Part shown: one piece after another, positions 25,326 to 33,973 of the stretch
How positions within the stretch are numbered: position 1 is the first letter of the stretch
Layout: the number at the start of each line of letters is the position of its first letter
Source: DATDEW01 sp046590205
Lineage (GTDB): Bacteria > Bacteroidota > Ignavibacteria > Palsa-1295
Direction: 5' to 3'
Length of the DNA: 64,000 nt
NCBI GenBank assembly: GCA_046590205.1
Contig: JBKJTT010000007.1
Location: forward strand, 97,324 to 161,323
Program-made: the position numbers and the translations under genes
The notes under the pieces: model-generated
Database searches by the model: none
What the model was told of the DNA's origin: nothing
The model's input: the letters and a program-made list of their open reading frames with translations, nothing else

Positions 25326-25982
25326 TTAGTTGCTAAGTACAGGCTGCCCGTTTAGCCCAAGTGCTTCTTCAGCTCTGGCTTTGCGGTGACGCTCTTCGTC
25401 AACATTGTAGCCGCGTACTCTGGCGTACTCTATAAGCTTCGAGCGAAGCAACTTACGTCCTCTGTGAAGTCGTGAACGTACCGTGCCGATTGGGCAATCA
25501 ACAAACTCTGCGATCTCCTCGTAGGTAAAACCTTCGATGTCGCAAAGAATGACGACCGTACGGAAATCCTCTGGGAGCGACTCAACGGCACGCGTCAAAT
25601 CATCATCTAAAAGATTGCGGTAGAGCTTTGCTTCCATATCGTTCGGGTCAGTGTACTCCGAGCGAATGGTATTATAAAAATTTTGGATGTCTTCGTAATC
25701 AACTTTATCCGGCTCTTTGGATTCTTTGCGGTAAATATTAATGTACGAGTTTTTCATGATACGGAAAAGCCATGCCTTACAGTTCGTGCCGGGCTCGAAC
25801 TTATCCCAGAACCGATACGCCTTCATGTAGGTCTCTTGGAGGAGGTCATTAGCGTCATCGGGGTCGCTTGTCATACGCAAAGCGAAATTATACAACGCCG
25901 TAACATGCGGCATCGCCTCGCGCTCGAAGTCGCGGTGCCGTTCGCGGATTACCTTTTCATCTAATTGTCCTAACGTACTCAT
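25326..25982 (-). CDS. ECF-type RNA polymerase sigma factor
   Basis: 218 residues. Region 2 spans about 28-95 (LYNFALRMTSDPDDANDLLQETYMKAYRFWDKF, with the core-binding and -10 reading helices) and region 4 about 125-185 (SLPEDFRTVVILCDIEGFTYEEIAEFVDCPIGTVRSRLHRGRKLL). A longer than usual linker and tail are present. No anti-sigma factor gene is adjacent, which is unusual for ECF factors and suggests control by expression level or by a distant partner. The organisation resembles the abundant RpoE-like factor that many Bacteroidota and Chlorobiota keep as a stress or housekeeping accessory factor, but that is inference. The target genes are not visible. Confidence 0.93.
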   Translation of the reverse strand: MSTLGQLDEKVIRERHRDFEREAMPHVTALYNFALRMTSDPDDANDLLQETYMKAYRFWDKFEPGTNCKAWLFRIMKNSYINIYRKESKEPDKVDYEDIQNFYNTIRSEYTDPNDMEAKLYRNLLDDDLTRAVESLPEDFRTVVILCDIEGFTYEEIAEFVDCPIGTVRSRLHRGRKLLRSKLIEYARVRGYNVDEERHRKARAEEALGLNGQPVLSN

Positions 25983-26373
25983 CTTTTTCTTTCTATTTTC
26001 TGATCATCTGCGGACAAAGTACCTTCCATTGTGTGAAAAATATACACTTTTATGGAATTCTTTCCCCTATTTTGGGAGTTGTTTTACTGTCCTGCCCACC
26101 GGACGGATTCCGACCGTTCGTTTTCAGAATTACAAATATACAACATTTCTTACTATTATCCACAAAATCGTGTTTTTTGTGGGGTAGTGGAGGATTCCTT
26201 TTTATTTGAATGACTGCACCATTTCCTTATTCGTAACTTTAGGAACTTAGTTTCATACGAAGTTCCCTGGTATGCCAGTTCACACCGACATCAGCAAGAA
26301 CCAACCTCTATAAGTTAAACACCTAAGACCGATGAAAGTAACACAAGGGCACAGATAATGACACTGAATTCAT
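25983..26373. other. 391-base non-coding gap
   Basis: Between the ECF sigma gene (leftward, start on the left side) and the end of the lipoprotein MsrB gene (leftward). I see no gene longer than 13 codons. It holds one perfect DnaA box TTATCCACA (26156-26164) without companions, and the inverted motif GTCC...GGAC around 26090-26105. It must contain the promoter of the sigma factor gene; GGTACTTTGTCC at 26014-26025 on the minus strand resembles a -7 region but lacks one spacer base. Confidence 0.6.
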
Positions 26374-26850
26374 CTACCTCTTTTTGAAATCCAGTGAGGC
26401 GGAGTTGATGCAGTAGCGTAAGCCGGTGGGTTTTGGTCCGTCATCGAAAACGTGACCGAGATGCGCTCCGCAATTCGAGCACTCAACCTCGGTGCGGCTC
26501 ATGCCGTACTTTGAGTCGGTCAGCTCAAGGACGTTCTTCTTATTGATCGGTTGGTAGTAACTGGGCCAGCCGGTGCCGGACTCGAACTTCGTTTTGGAAT
26601 CGAATAGCTGTTCGCCGCAGCATATGCAGGTATAGATGCCGTCCTCATGATGGTCATGGTACTTGCCCGTAAAAGAGCGCTCCGTGCCCTCTTCACGGGT
26701 GACTTCGTACTGCTCAGGCGTGAGCTGCTTTTTCCACTCTGTCTCTGTTTTCGAGACGCGGTAGCTCGTCGGCTTCTTCTGCTCGGTCTTTGCATTGCCG
26801 CAGGAAGAGAGGAGGAAAAGCGAGCCAATAATATAGATGATAGACCTCAT
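26374..26850 (-). CDS. msrB: Lipoprotein peptide-methionine (R)-S-oxide reductase
   Basis: 158 residues with a lipoprotein signal: hydrophobic 3-15 and a lipobox ending LLSSC at C17, so the enzyme is anchored in a membrane facing the periplasm. The MsrB domain (about 38-156) has the zinc-binding pairs CICC and CSNC, GTGWPSYYQP, the EVECSNCGAHLGHVFDDGP signature and the catalytic cysteine C147 in RYCINSASL. It reduces the R form of oxidised methionine in proteins; the periplasmic copy would repair envelope proteins. A second, cytoplasmic copy lies at 28557. It is separated by 69 bases from the rightward elbB start. Confidence 0.95.
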   Translation of the reverse strand: MRSIIYIIGSLFLLSSCGNAKTEQKKPTSYRVSKTETEWKKQLTPEQYEVTREEGTERSFTGKYHDHHEDGIYTCICCGEQLFDSKTKFESGTGWPSYYQPINKKNVLELTDSKYGMSRTEVECSNCGAHLGHVFDDGPKPTGLRYCINSASLDFKKR

Positions 26851-26919
26851 AATGATTTCGTAAGAAACTTACACTTAGTAATACACAGTTTGTTGTTGAT
26901 CAGATTTATACTCTACTTT

Positions 26920-27585
26920 ATGAAAACTGTTGCAGTTGTGCTTTCGGGTTGCGGGTATTTGGATGGGTCAGAAATTCGTGAGGCAGTTGCTACCTTGTGG
27001 GCACTCTCGAAGCATCCGGTTAACGTTGTTTGCTTCGCTCCCGATGCGCCGCAGTCAGATGTTGTTAATCATTTAAAGGGTGAGAAGATGAACGAGCAGC
27101 GCAATTTGCTCGTCGAAGCAGCGCGAATCACACGCGGTAAGATAGCGCCGCTCTCCGAACTTACCAAGACAGAATACGACGCACTCATTATGCCCGGCGG
27201 CTTTGGCGTTGCGAAGAACCTTTCGTCGTTTGCAGCTGAAGGCGGCGGCGGATTAGTACACTACGACGAACTAGCACATGATATATCTGCAATGCACAAA
27301 ACGGGTATACCTATTGGCGCGATATGTATCGCACCAGCGCTTGTCGCATTAGCGTTGAAGGATGCGAAAATAGAAGTAACGCTCGGCGAAGAATCCGGCG
27401 CCGCAGAGCAGATACGCCGCATGGGTCATACCCACGTTGCAAAGAAACCGAATGAAATTCATGTTGATAAAGCAAACAAGATCGTTACCACTCCCGCCTA
27501 CATGTACGACGATGCACCGCTGCATGAGGTCTTTGAAGGAATAGGGAAGTTAGTTGATGAAGTGGTAGGTATGATAAAGGACTAA
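26920..27585 (+). CDS. elbB: ElbB, DJ-1/PfpI-like glyoxalase
   Basis: 221 residues from the ATG at 26920 (MKTVAVVLSGCGYLDGSEI); a longer frame runs back over the msrB start and is rejected. Family signatures: LSGCGYLDGSEIREAV, LIMPGGFGVAKNLS, and the nucleophile elbow GAICIAPALVA with C136. ElbB is reported to act on glyoxal, and its gene name links it to isoprenoid formation in E. coli; the exact role is unsettled. The stop codon overlaps the stop of the opposite potassium channel gene. Confidence 0.93.
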   Translation: MKTVAVVLSGCGYLDGSEIREAVATLWALSKHPVNVVCFAPDAPQSDVVNHLKGEKMNEQRNLLVEAARITRGKIAPLSELTKTEYDALIMPGGFGVAKNLSSFAAEGGGGLVHYDELAHDISAMHKTGIPIGAICIAPALVALALKDAKIEVTLGEESGAAEQIRRMGHTHVAKKPNEIHVDKANKIVTTPAYMYDDAPLHEVFEGIGKLVDEVVGMIKD

Positions 27586-28556
27586 AGCTTCTCGTAGCCG
27601 CTCAACTTCGATATATCAAGAATTGTTTTACCATTATTATCCGATGACATCATTGAAATGAACTTCGCATTTTCAATGACTTCACTGGATTTGTATGACG
27701 TTCTTGAATAGACTGTTTGTGAATATGATTCATCAAATGCTTTCAGGTTTACGAGTATCTCGCATTCGTCAGTAATGACATCACATAGTTCTCCCCAGAT
27801 GGGGCTTTCTTCATTAATGGCATGTACCAACGTCCAACTAAGCGCAAGGTTGCTCACCTTTGATAGTTCGAGCGGCAGATTTTTGAAGGATCGTTGCAGC
27901 TTGCCGTCGCGCTCAATATTCTTTGCGATGATCATACTTGCTTCAAGTTCGATAAGGTGATTCTTGCGAGCATTGACAAGCCTCACCATAAGTCCCTTAC
28001 CTTCTCGGTACGGAGCGATGAGGGCATTCTCCGAATACAACAAGCGAGCCGAGGGCTTAGAAAAACGTCCCCAGAGTAAACTTGTCGAGAGGGCAAATGC
28101 AAGCAGACCGACCATTGATTCAATTGCAGCGACTGCGCTTGACCAAAACCCCACGGGGCTAATTCTGCCGTAGCCAAGTGTCGTTAGTGTTTGCGTACTG
28201 AAGAAGAATACTTCTGAAAATTTCTCGAACGTACTCTCGCCTACAACACCTGCCAGATGTTCGACACCAATAATATAATAGATAGATGCAAAGATGAAAT
28301 TCTCAATGATAAAAATTGAGAAGACTATAGCAAAGAATTTAGGCCACGATAGCGCGATGACAGTATGGTAGGCATCCGCAAGCCAATGCCGTTTTTCGTT
28401 AACTCGATGGACATTGAATGAGCCGTCCTGATTGATAAGCCGCGAACCTTTATCCGCCGGACGAGTGCCAAAGCCAAGCTCCAGTACTTGTTCAGGTTTC
28501 TTATCGCCACCTTGTTTAAGGATGGAAAAACTTTTTGACTTATATACCTTCCCCAC
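27582..28556 (-). CDS. Inward-rectifier potassium channel, KirBac type
   Basis: 324 residues. The transmembrane core has helix 1 (about 70-95), a pore helix and the selectivity filter TLGYG at 126-130, and helix 2 (about 138-162). The C-terminal cytoplasmic part (165-310) is the immunoglobulin-like domain of Kir channels (LIAPYREGKGLMVRLVNARKNHL, LALSWTLVHAINEESP). It carries K+ across the inner membrane, probably gated by lipids or ligands. It is the last gene of a leftward operon, starting one base after the msrB stop. Pairing with a methionine sulfoxide reductase is unusual and may hint at stress control. Confidence 0.95.
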   Translation of the reverse strand: MGKVYKSKSFSILKQGGDKKPEQVLELGFGTRPADKGSRLINQDGSFNVHRVNEKRHWLADAYHTVIALSWPKFFAIVFSIFIIENFIFASIYYIIGVEHLAGVVGESTFEKFSEVFFFSTQTLTTLGYGRISPVGFWSSAVAAIESMVGLLAFALSTSLLWGRFSKPSARLLYSENALIAPYREGKGLMVRLVNARKNHLIELEASMIIAKNIERDGKLQRSFKNLPLELSKVSNLALSWTLVHAINEESPIWGELCDVITDECEILVNLKAFDESYSQTVYSRTSYKSSEVIENAKFISMMSSDNNGKTILDISKLSGYEKL

Positions 28557-28949
28557 TTATGCTTCTTTGAAAGTTAGAGATGCGGAGTTGATGCAGTAAC
28601 GCAATCCAGTCGGGGCAGGACCGTCATCAAAGACATGACCAAGATGCGCGCTGCAGGTAGCGCAGGTTATCTCTGTGCGCATCATACCAAACTTGTGGTC
28701 GGATGATTCTTTGACAACAACATTTTTTGTCGGTTGATAAAAGCTTGGCCAGCCGCAGCCGGATTCGAACTTTGTTTCCGACGCAAAAAGCGGTGTATCA
28801 CAGACAACGCAATGATACATACCGGTTGCATGATTATCCCAATACTCTCCGCTGAAGGCACGTTCGGTGCCTTGCTCTTGCGTGACTTCGTACTGCACAG
28901 GCGTCAGCCGAGCGCGGAGTTCTTCTTCGGTGAATTGTTTTGTTTGCAT
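28557..28949 (-). CDS. msrB: Cytoplasmic peptide-methionine (R)-S-oxide reductase
   Basis: 130 residues from the ATG at 28949 (MQTKQFTEEELRARLTP), the normal MsrB length; a longer frame to 29006 overlaps the upstream gene and adds nothing typical. The signatures are complete: CVVC and CATC zinc pairs, ESGCGWPSFYQP, SAHLGHVFDDGP and the catalytic C119 in RYCINSASL. No signal sequence, so it works in the cytoplasm, unlike the lipoprotein paralogue at 26374. It is flanked by a YCII-like protein gene upstream and the Kir channel directly downstream in one operon. Confidence 0.94.
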   Translation of the reverse strand: MQTKQFTEEELRARLTPVQYEVTQEQGTERAFSGEYWDNHATGMYHCVVCDTPLFASETKFESGCGWPSFYQPTKNVVVKESSDHKFGMMRTEITCATCSAHLGHVFDDGPAPTGLRYCINSASLTFKEA

Positions 28950-28974
28950 GATGGCAACAATACGAGAAAAGCTA

Positions 28975-29634
28975 TCAGTTCGTTTCGCAGAACGTGCCCA
29001 TCGCAATCCAGAGGTTGCGTATCTTCGTTGAGAAGATATTATTCTCTTTGAGAGTTACTTGAAGTTCTGTTTGGTTCTTCCGTTTTGGATTTGTGACTAT
29101 AAAGCCTCCGCCGTTCTCATCATCAAAGCGTGCAGCAAAGATGATATCCGCTTTCTTTTCAATAGCATCGAACCAGGGTCTCATATTTTCTTCGGACATT
29201 TTCTCTGGTATCGGCTTTGGTGCTTTCTCTCTTGCAAGCAAGCGTACAGTAGGGTAGGTTGTCATGTCGTAGGTTTCACCTACATCGCAGAGTTTTCCTT
29301 TGAGTATTGTCATCGGATACGTCTCGATGATATATCTACCTGCTGCAATTGCCGGATCGGTCAGTAAACTATCCTTCACCTGTTTTAGAGTTGTTGCATT
29401 GTAGATAAATATCCCGCCGCCGCGCTCGAAGGGTCCCGCTGCCTTAATAAAACCGAGATGATAAAGCCGTGTAATACTAGCAAGATGCTGCGCTTGCAAG
29501 TCCATTGAGACAGCACTATCAAGCTTCTCGGCTTGAGGATTGATGTTGAGAAATACAAAGAAGTATTTATCACCGCTTGCGAGCGAAGCATCAGAAACAA
29601 AAAAGAGGAGGAGTAAGAACAATAATCGCTTCAT
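28975..29634 (-). CDS. Secreted protein with a YCII-like domain
   Basis: 219 residues with a signal peptide (1-20, LFLLLLFFVSDASLASG). Residues about 23-125 resemble a YCII-type dimeric alpha-beta fold: KYFFVFLNINPQ, QAQHLASITRLYHLGFIKAAGPFERGGG, then an YIIETYPMTI strand. The rest (about 130-219) has no clear match and includes a lone cysteine near the end. YCII proteins usually work in the cytoplasm, so an exported copy is uncommon. The start overlaps the DUF1801 stop by one base (TAATG). Confidence 0.72.
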   Translation of the reverse strand: MKRLLFLLLLFFVSDASLASGDKYFFVFLNINPQAEKLDSAVSMDLQAQHLASITRLYHLGFIKAAGPFERGGGIFIYNATTLKQVKDSLLTDPAIAAGRYIIETYPMTILKGKLCDVGETYDMTTYPTVRLLAREKAPKPIPEKMSEENMRPWFDAIEKKADIIFAARFDDENGGGFIVTNPKRKNQTELQVTLKENNIFSTKIRNLWIAMGTFCETN

Positions 29635-30056
29635 TATTTATACTTTGCTTTCGTGTACTTCATCGATAAGGTGATAAGCTTGTTCAAGACCGTGATATCA
29701 ACATCTTTAAGCTTATTGATATAAAGACATGCTTTACTGGTTTTATACTTACCGAGTTTCGCCATCAGTTCATCATAGCCCTCAAAACCCATGAGGATAT
29801 AGAGCGTCAACGCAGCTTTCCGAGGCGAAAATCCGATTAAAGGCATATCGCCTTCATGTCCGCTATCGTACTTATAATGATATGTCCCGAACCCGATGAT
29901 AGAAGGACCCCACATCTTCGGTTCTTCCTTCGTTGCTTTTTGCATCATACTAAGAATAGCATAGGCATCATCCCTTTTTTGCTCGCTCTCAATAGCATCA
30001 AGAAATTTCTCGACACTTTTATCAGTAATCTTTGTCTTGAGTTCGTACTTGGGCAT
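29634..30056 (-). CDS. DUF1801 domain protein
   Basis: 140 residues that fit DUF1801: SVEKFLDAIESEQKRDDAYAILSMMQKATKEEPKMWGPSIIGFGTYHYKYDSG, then GFSPRKAALTLYILMGFEGYDELMAKLGKYKTSKACLYINKLKDVD. The two positively charged regions and the aromatic strands are typical of the YdhG-like fold. No reaction is known. It starts seven bases after the iron-sulfur protein gene stop and ends on the start of the next gene, so it belongs to the same leftward transcript. Confidence 0.85.
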   Translation of the reverse strand: MPKYELKTKITDKSVEKFLDAIESEQKRDDAYAILSMMQKATKEEPKMWGPSIIGFGTYHYKYDSGHEGDMPLIGFSPRKAALTLYILMGFEGYDELMAKLGKYKTSKACLYINKLKDVDITVLNKLITLSMKYTKAKYK

Positions 30057-30062
30057 GGCCTT

Positions 30063-32198
30063 CTACCTCACCACCTCCAACAATATCTCAGCAATATCTT
30101 TTACGTTGACATCATCGGTGCGTTCTTTTGTTTTTACGCCGTCTGTCATCATGGTCATGCAGAATGGACAGGCGGATGCGATCGTGCCTGCTTGGGTTGC
30201 AAGTGCTTCTTCGGTGCGTTCGATGTTGACTCGCTTGCCTTGCGTTTCTTCCATCCACATCTGTCCGCCGCCGGCTCCGCAGCATAAGCCGCGTGACTTA
30301 TTGCGGTCCATCTCGACTATCTCCAAGCCAGGGATGTTTTCGAGCACAGCACGAGGAGCATCATAGACATCATTCGAGCGACCGAGATAGCATGAGTCGT
30401 GATAGGTAACTCTCTCTTGGAGGTCTTTGGTAATCTTGAGGTCACCTTTCGCAAGCAGCTCGGCAACATATTCAGTATGATGCAGGACTTCATACGCACC
30501 GCCGAAATCACCCCACTCGTTCTTTATCGCATTGAAGCAATGCGGACATGTCGTAACAACTTTCTTCACGTTGTAACGATTGAGCGTCTCGACATTCTCT
30601 TTGATGAGCATCTGTGCGAGGTACTCATTGCCCATGCGACGCGCCGGATCGCCGGTGCATTTCTCTTCGGTGCCGAGTATCTTGAAGTTGATCTTTGCAA
30701 TTTGCATAAGCTCTGCAAATGCGCGAGTGATCTTCTTCGCTCTGTCATCGAATGAACCTGCACAACCAACCCAGAAGAGGATAATGTCTTCTTTCTTTTG
30801 TGGTTCAGTTTTTGATGTGTACTCTGCCATCGTCTCGATGTTCATGCCTGCTGCCCAATCAGCTCGTTCGCTTGGGCTGAAAGCCCATGGAGAAAAATTA
30901 TTCTCCATCGAAGTAAATGCCGGCTGCAACTCGGGAGGGAAGTTCGCTTCCATCATCACGAGGTTGCGGCGAAGATCAACGATCTCGTCAACATGCTCGA
31001 TCATTACCGGGCACTCCTGAATACATGCCTGACACGTCGTGCATTGCCATAGCATCTCGTTAGGAATATAATCACCAATAAAGTTTTTGCCTGTTGCTTC
31101 ATCACGGCTCATGCGTGGTTTTGCGCCGAGCAGTGTATTGGTGGTAGCAGAAGAACCATCGCTTGTTGGTGTAACCGTCGTTGCATTTTCTTTGATGCCA
31201 GCCCACTGGATCTGATCATCCCAACTCTCGAATCCATACGCACCTTCGGACATAAGATACGGAGCTTTATCAAGCATACGCTCACGGGTAGCGATGATGA
31301 TCCATTTCGGGTCGAGAGATTTGCCGGTCAAGTTCGCCGGACATACGGATGTACATCTTCCGCAATGAGTACATGTATCGCCATCAAGCAACTGCTTCCA
31401 TGAAAGGTCTTCGATGTCCTTCGCACCGTATTGCGTGAGTGACTCATCCTCGAAGTTAATTGGCTTGAGATAATTCTTTTTACGAAGATCAGAGAGGAAT
31501 ACATTCGGGATGCTCGTCATCACATGCAGATGTTTCGAGTACGGCAGATAATTCATGAAGCCAAGTACGCCGATAATATGTATCCACCACATTGCCTCAT
31601 AGAATGTATGCGACGGCGGACAATCACAGAACCAGCCGCTAAAGAGCGCAGCAAGCGGACGAACTTCATACGGATAAATACCACCCATACCGATGCGCGA
31701 TGCATTTGTAAAAAGAAGCGACGTAACGATAAGAGCAATAGTATAGAGTACAAGCTGTGCATCAAGCTTTTCATGCGCATCGCCTTGCAGGCGTTTTACC
31801 TTCGAGACCATCCTGCGCCACAATGCGATAATGACAGAGACTATGATAAGCGCAATAAACACATCCTGCGAAGCAGTGATGACCGAATAGGCACCGCCCA
31901 AAAACGACAGCGAAAAATGACCAAAGATACCTTCGCCGATAGACTCGATGACTGCAAAGACAAGGACGAGAAAACCCCAGAAAATGAGCGCATGGATTGG
32001 TCCGGCGACAGGGTCACGCATGATCTTTGATTGCCCGATGGCAATAACGAAGGTGCGGCGCATACGTTCGATAGGGTTATCGAAGCGGTTCGTCCATTTC
32101 CCGACACGTAGGAAATCCAGCAATCGGCGTGTATTATAAAGCACTCCGCCAAACGCGACGGCGAGCACTACAAGAAAGATTATCGTCTTAAGGGTCAT
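30063..32198 (-). CDS. Membrane-bound iron-sulfur oxidoreductase, HdrDE/EtfD-like
   Basis: 711 residues. The N-terminal quarter is a membrane domain like the gamma subunit of nitrate reductase (segments around 5-24, 68-90, 108-128, 150-165, 200-216), with histidines that could bind heme. Two 4Fe-4S ferredoxin sites follow: C276, C279, C282, C286 and C386, C389, C392, C396. The C-terminal part holds two cysteine-rich CCG domains (WVGCAGSFDDRAKK...TTCPHCF and HDSCYLGRSNDVYD...LCCGAGGGQMW). Proteins of this build have been proposed to move electrons between ETF and the quinone pool; the acyl-CoA dehydrogenase at 10048 fits, but this is inference. It leads a five-gene operon. Confidence 0.92.
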   Translation of the reverse strand: MTLKTIIFLVVLAVAFGGVLYNTRRLLDFLRVGKWTNRFDNPIERMRRTFVIAIGQSKIMRDPVAGPIHALIFWGFLVLVFAVIESIGEGIFGHFSLSFLGGAYSVITASQDVFIALIIVSVIIALWRRMVSKVKRLQGDAHEKLDAQLVLYTIALIVTSLLFTNASRIGMGGIYPYEVRPLAALFSGWFCDCPPSHTFYEAMWWIHIIGVLGFMNYLPYSKHLHVMTSIPNVFLSDLRKKNYLKPINFEDESLTQYGAKDIEDLSWKQLLDGDTCTHCGRCTSVCPANLTGKSLDPKWIIIATRERMLDKAPYLMSEGAYGFESWDDQIQWAGIKENATTVTPTSDGSSATTNTLLGAKPRMSRDEATGKNFIGDYIPNEMLWQCTTCQACIQECPVMIEHVDEIVDLRRNLVMMEANFPPELQPAFTSMENNFSPWAFSPSERADWAAGMNIETMAEYTSKTEPQKKEDIILFWVGCAGSFDDRAKKITRAFAELMQIAKINFKILGTEEKCTGDPARRMGNEYLAQMLIKENVETLNRYNVKKVVTTCPHCFNAIKNEWGDFGGAYEVLHHTEYVAELLAKGDLKITKDLQERVTYHDSCYLGRSNDVYDAPRAVLENIPGLEIVEMDRNKSRGLCCGAGGGQMWMEETQGKRVNIERTEEALATQAGTIASACPFCMTMMTDGVKTKERTDDVNVKDIAEILLEVVR

Positions 32199-32319
32199 AA
32201 GATCTCAAAGTTTATAGGGCAAAAATACGTTATAAAAGAATGCGGGTTCGGATATTTGTAGAACAGTAGTAGTATAAAGAAATTTGGAATCATACGTTAC
32301 CAGCAAAGGAACTACAGCT

Positions 32320-32360
32320 GACATGTAATCATTGTATAATTACGTTGCATATTACATGTC
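32320..32360. repeat. Inverted repeat upstream of the gene at 32367
   Basis: Perfect 10-bp arms GACATGTAAT (32320-32329) and ATTACATGTC (32351-32360) spaced by 21 bases, ending seven bases before the ATG of the downstream gene. It may be two operator half-sites or a leader hairpin. It is not followed by a T run. Confidence 0.75.
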
Positions 32361-32366
32361 AAAACG

Positions 32367-32936
32367 ATGAAGGAAAAAATACTTTCCATATTGGGGTTCG
32401 TTTTTGTAGGATATATGTGGATTGCAATGTTGATTTTTGCTCCTTTATACAACTATCAGTATGCCAATAAACATGGTTTTTGGGAGTGGATTTTTTTAGG
32501 CGAAATAGTCCCAACTGCTAAGGCTTTAATTTGGCCTGTATATTTGTTTAATAGTTCAGGGAAAACTGATTTATCGGAAAGTGAAAAGAATAACTTTAGG
32601 CATGTTAAGAATTGCCTTCTAACCAATGAAGAGGCGAATGATATTTTAAGCAAAGGGAATATTCGATATATATCTGTTGAAGCTAGAGATAAGGTACTTA
32701 ATCTTAAAAAGAGTGCTTTACAAGAAGCAGTGATAGTCAATGATGATATTTTGGAAAAAATTCATCCTGACATGAAAAACCATTTTCGGAATGAGTTACA
32801 ACAGTCTATTGAAATTGATATAAAAATATTGGAATCCTCTGTTCCTAACGAACAAGATGCAAACAGGACTAATGAACTACATACAAAATGGGCTGACTGG
32901 TATAACGACAACAGGGAAGATTTTCAAACGCCATAG
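32367..32936 (+). CDS. Membrane-anchored protein of unknown function
   Basis: 189 residues. One N-terminal hydrophobic stretch (about 7-30, LGFVFVGYMWIAMLIFAPLY) and a second, short amphipathic one (about 40-60); the remainder is a soluble, helical domain rich in Asn, Lys and Glu. No motif recognised. It is clearly more AT-rich than neighbours, suggesting recent gain, and is the only rightward gene between the iron-sulfur protein and the HicB-like gene. A perfect inverted repeat lies in the DNA just before its start. Confidence 0.65.
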   Translation: MKEKILSILGFVFVGYMWIAMLIFAPLYNYQYANKHGFWEWIFLGEIVPTAKALIWPVYLFNSSGKTDLSESEKNNFRHVKNCLLTNEEANDILSKGNIRYISVEARDKVLNLKKSALQEAVIVNDDILEKIHPDMKNHFRNELQQSIEIDIKILESSVPNEQDANRTNELHTKWADWYNDNREDFQTP

Positions 32937-32956
32937 CAAGATAATTAGCAGAATAT

Positions 32957-33130
32957 TTAAACATACCCTCCAAACGTCTCAATATGGAATTTGATGGCGG
33001 AGTTCACATCCTGTAATGCTTCTTCATATGTATCGCCTTCACCAATAATTACGCCATTGAGTCCAAGAGGGTATGCGATAAACCCTTCGGGATGCTGCTC
33101 TACTATGATCTTATACTTTTCCATATACAT
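32957..33130 (-). CDS. Orphan HicB-like antitoxin-family protein
   Basis: 57 residues on the minus strand between the unknown gene and uppP. The translation runs MEKYKIIVEQHPEGFIAYP, then LGLNGVIIGEGDTYEEALQDV and an AIKFHIETFGG helix: the partial RNase H-like fold of HicB antitoxins, with the conserved GDTYEEAL. Classical HicB is accompanied by a HicA toxin; none is visible on either side, so this is an orphan, perhaps a remnant or a regulator of another process. It starts at 33130 (a second Met follows two codons later). It follows uppP by 30 bases on the same strand. Confidence 0.85.
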   Translation of the reverse strand: MYMEKYKIIVEQHPEGFIAYPLGLNGVIIGEGDTYEEALQDVNSAIKFHIETFGGYV

Positions 33131-33160
33131 TGTAAATCAATATTGATACAACACGTTCCC

Positions 33161-33973
33161 CTAAGAGATAACGAGTAGAACTATAACCCCAAAAACAATC
33201 CTATACACCCCAAACCCGACAAAGCTATGGCTGCGGACGAACTTGATGAGCCATTTGACGACGACAAGGGCGGAGAGGAATGCCATGAGAAAACCAATGC
33301 TAAGAGTAGAGAGCATTTCGGAAGTTATTAGATCACGGTACTTGATGAGCTCGTAGCCCGAAGCGGCTATCATTATAGGGAATGATAGCAAGAAGCTGAA
33401 CTCTGTCGCGGCTTCGCGGCTCATACCGCCGGCATATCCGCCCATGATGGTCGCGCCCGAACGCGAGACTCCGGGGATAAGAGATAGCACTTGTGAAAGA
33501 CCTACTATCACCGCATCGCGCATTGTCATGTGACCAATGCTCCTTGAATGTGTCCGCGAGGCAACTTGCTTTTCAATGAGTATCATAATTATACCACCAA
33601 TAATGAGACTGATCGCCACGCTTGTCGGCGAGAAGAGAAATGCCTTGATGTATTTATGAAAGAGAAAGCCAATAATTGCTGCAGGCATGAATGCAACGGC
33701 AAGGTGTGTCCGTAACAAGCCGGGTCCGGAGGCAATGTGCTTCGATGTTATAGCATGTCTAAGGCGAGTCCGAAAAAGAAAGCCCACTGCAAGAATAGCC
33801 CCAAGCTGAATAACTACTTCGAACAGCTCCGCCTGTTCTACCCCAACGATACCGTGAAAATTCAGGTAATGGTCGGTAAGGATAAGATGTCCTGTCGAGG
33901 AAACGGGGATGAACTCCGTAAGCCCCTCGACAAACCCAAGAATAGTAGAAATAGCCCAAAGTGGTAAATACAT
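33161..33973 (-). CDS. uppP: Undecaprenyl-diphosphatase
   Basis: 270 residues, the usual BacA/UppP length, with about eight membrane segments. The two signature stretches are present: EGLTEFIPVSSTGHL near residue 16 and PGVSRSGATI around 167-176, which carry the catalytic Glu, Ser and Arg. It dephosphorylates undecaprenyl diphosphate to recycle the lipid carrier used by MraY and MurG in peptidoglycan synthesis and by surface-polysaccharide assembly. It divergently faces yidC. A minus-strand TAAATTTG (33996-34003) could be the -7 element of its promoter, but no TTG at the right distance was seen. Confidence 0.94.
   Translation of the reverse strand: MYLPLWAISTILGFVEGLTEFIPVSSTGHLILTDHYLNFHGIVGVEQAELFEVVIQLGAILAVGFLFRTRLRHAITSKHIASGPGLLRTHLAVAFMPAAIIGFLFHKYIKAFLFSPTSVAISLIIGGIIMILIEKQVASRTHSRSIGHMTMRDAVIVGLSQVLSLIPGVSRSGATIMGGYAGGMSREAATEFSFLLSFPIMIAASGYELIKYRDLITSEMLSTLSIGFLMAFLSALVVVKWLIKFVRSHSFVGFGVYRIVFGVIVLLVIS

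Noticed and set aside
26156..26164. Perfect DnaA box in the gap 25983-26373 as a second origin
   Set aside because: Only one box and no AT-rich block beside it.
26647..26919. Extended N-terminus of ElbB
   Set aside because: The extra 91 codons run antisense over the msrB gene; the ElbB family starts at 26920.
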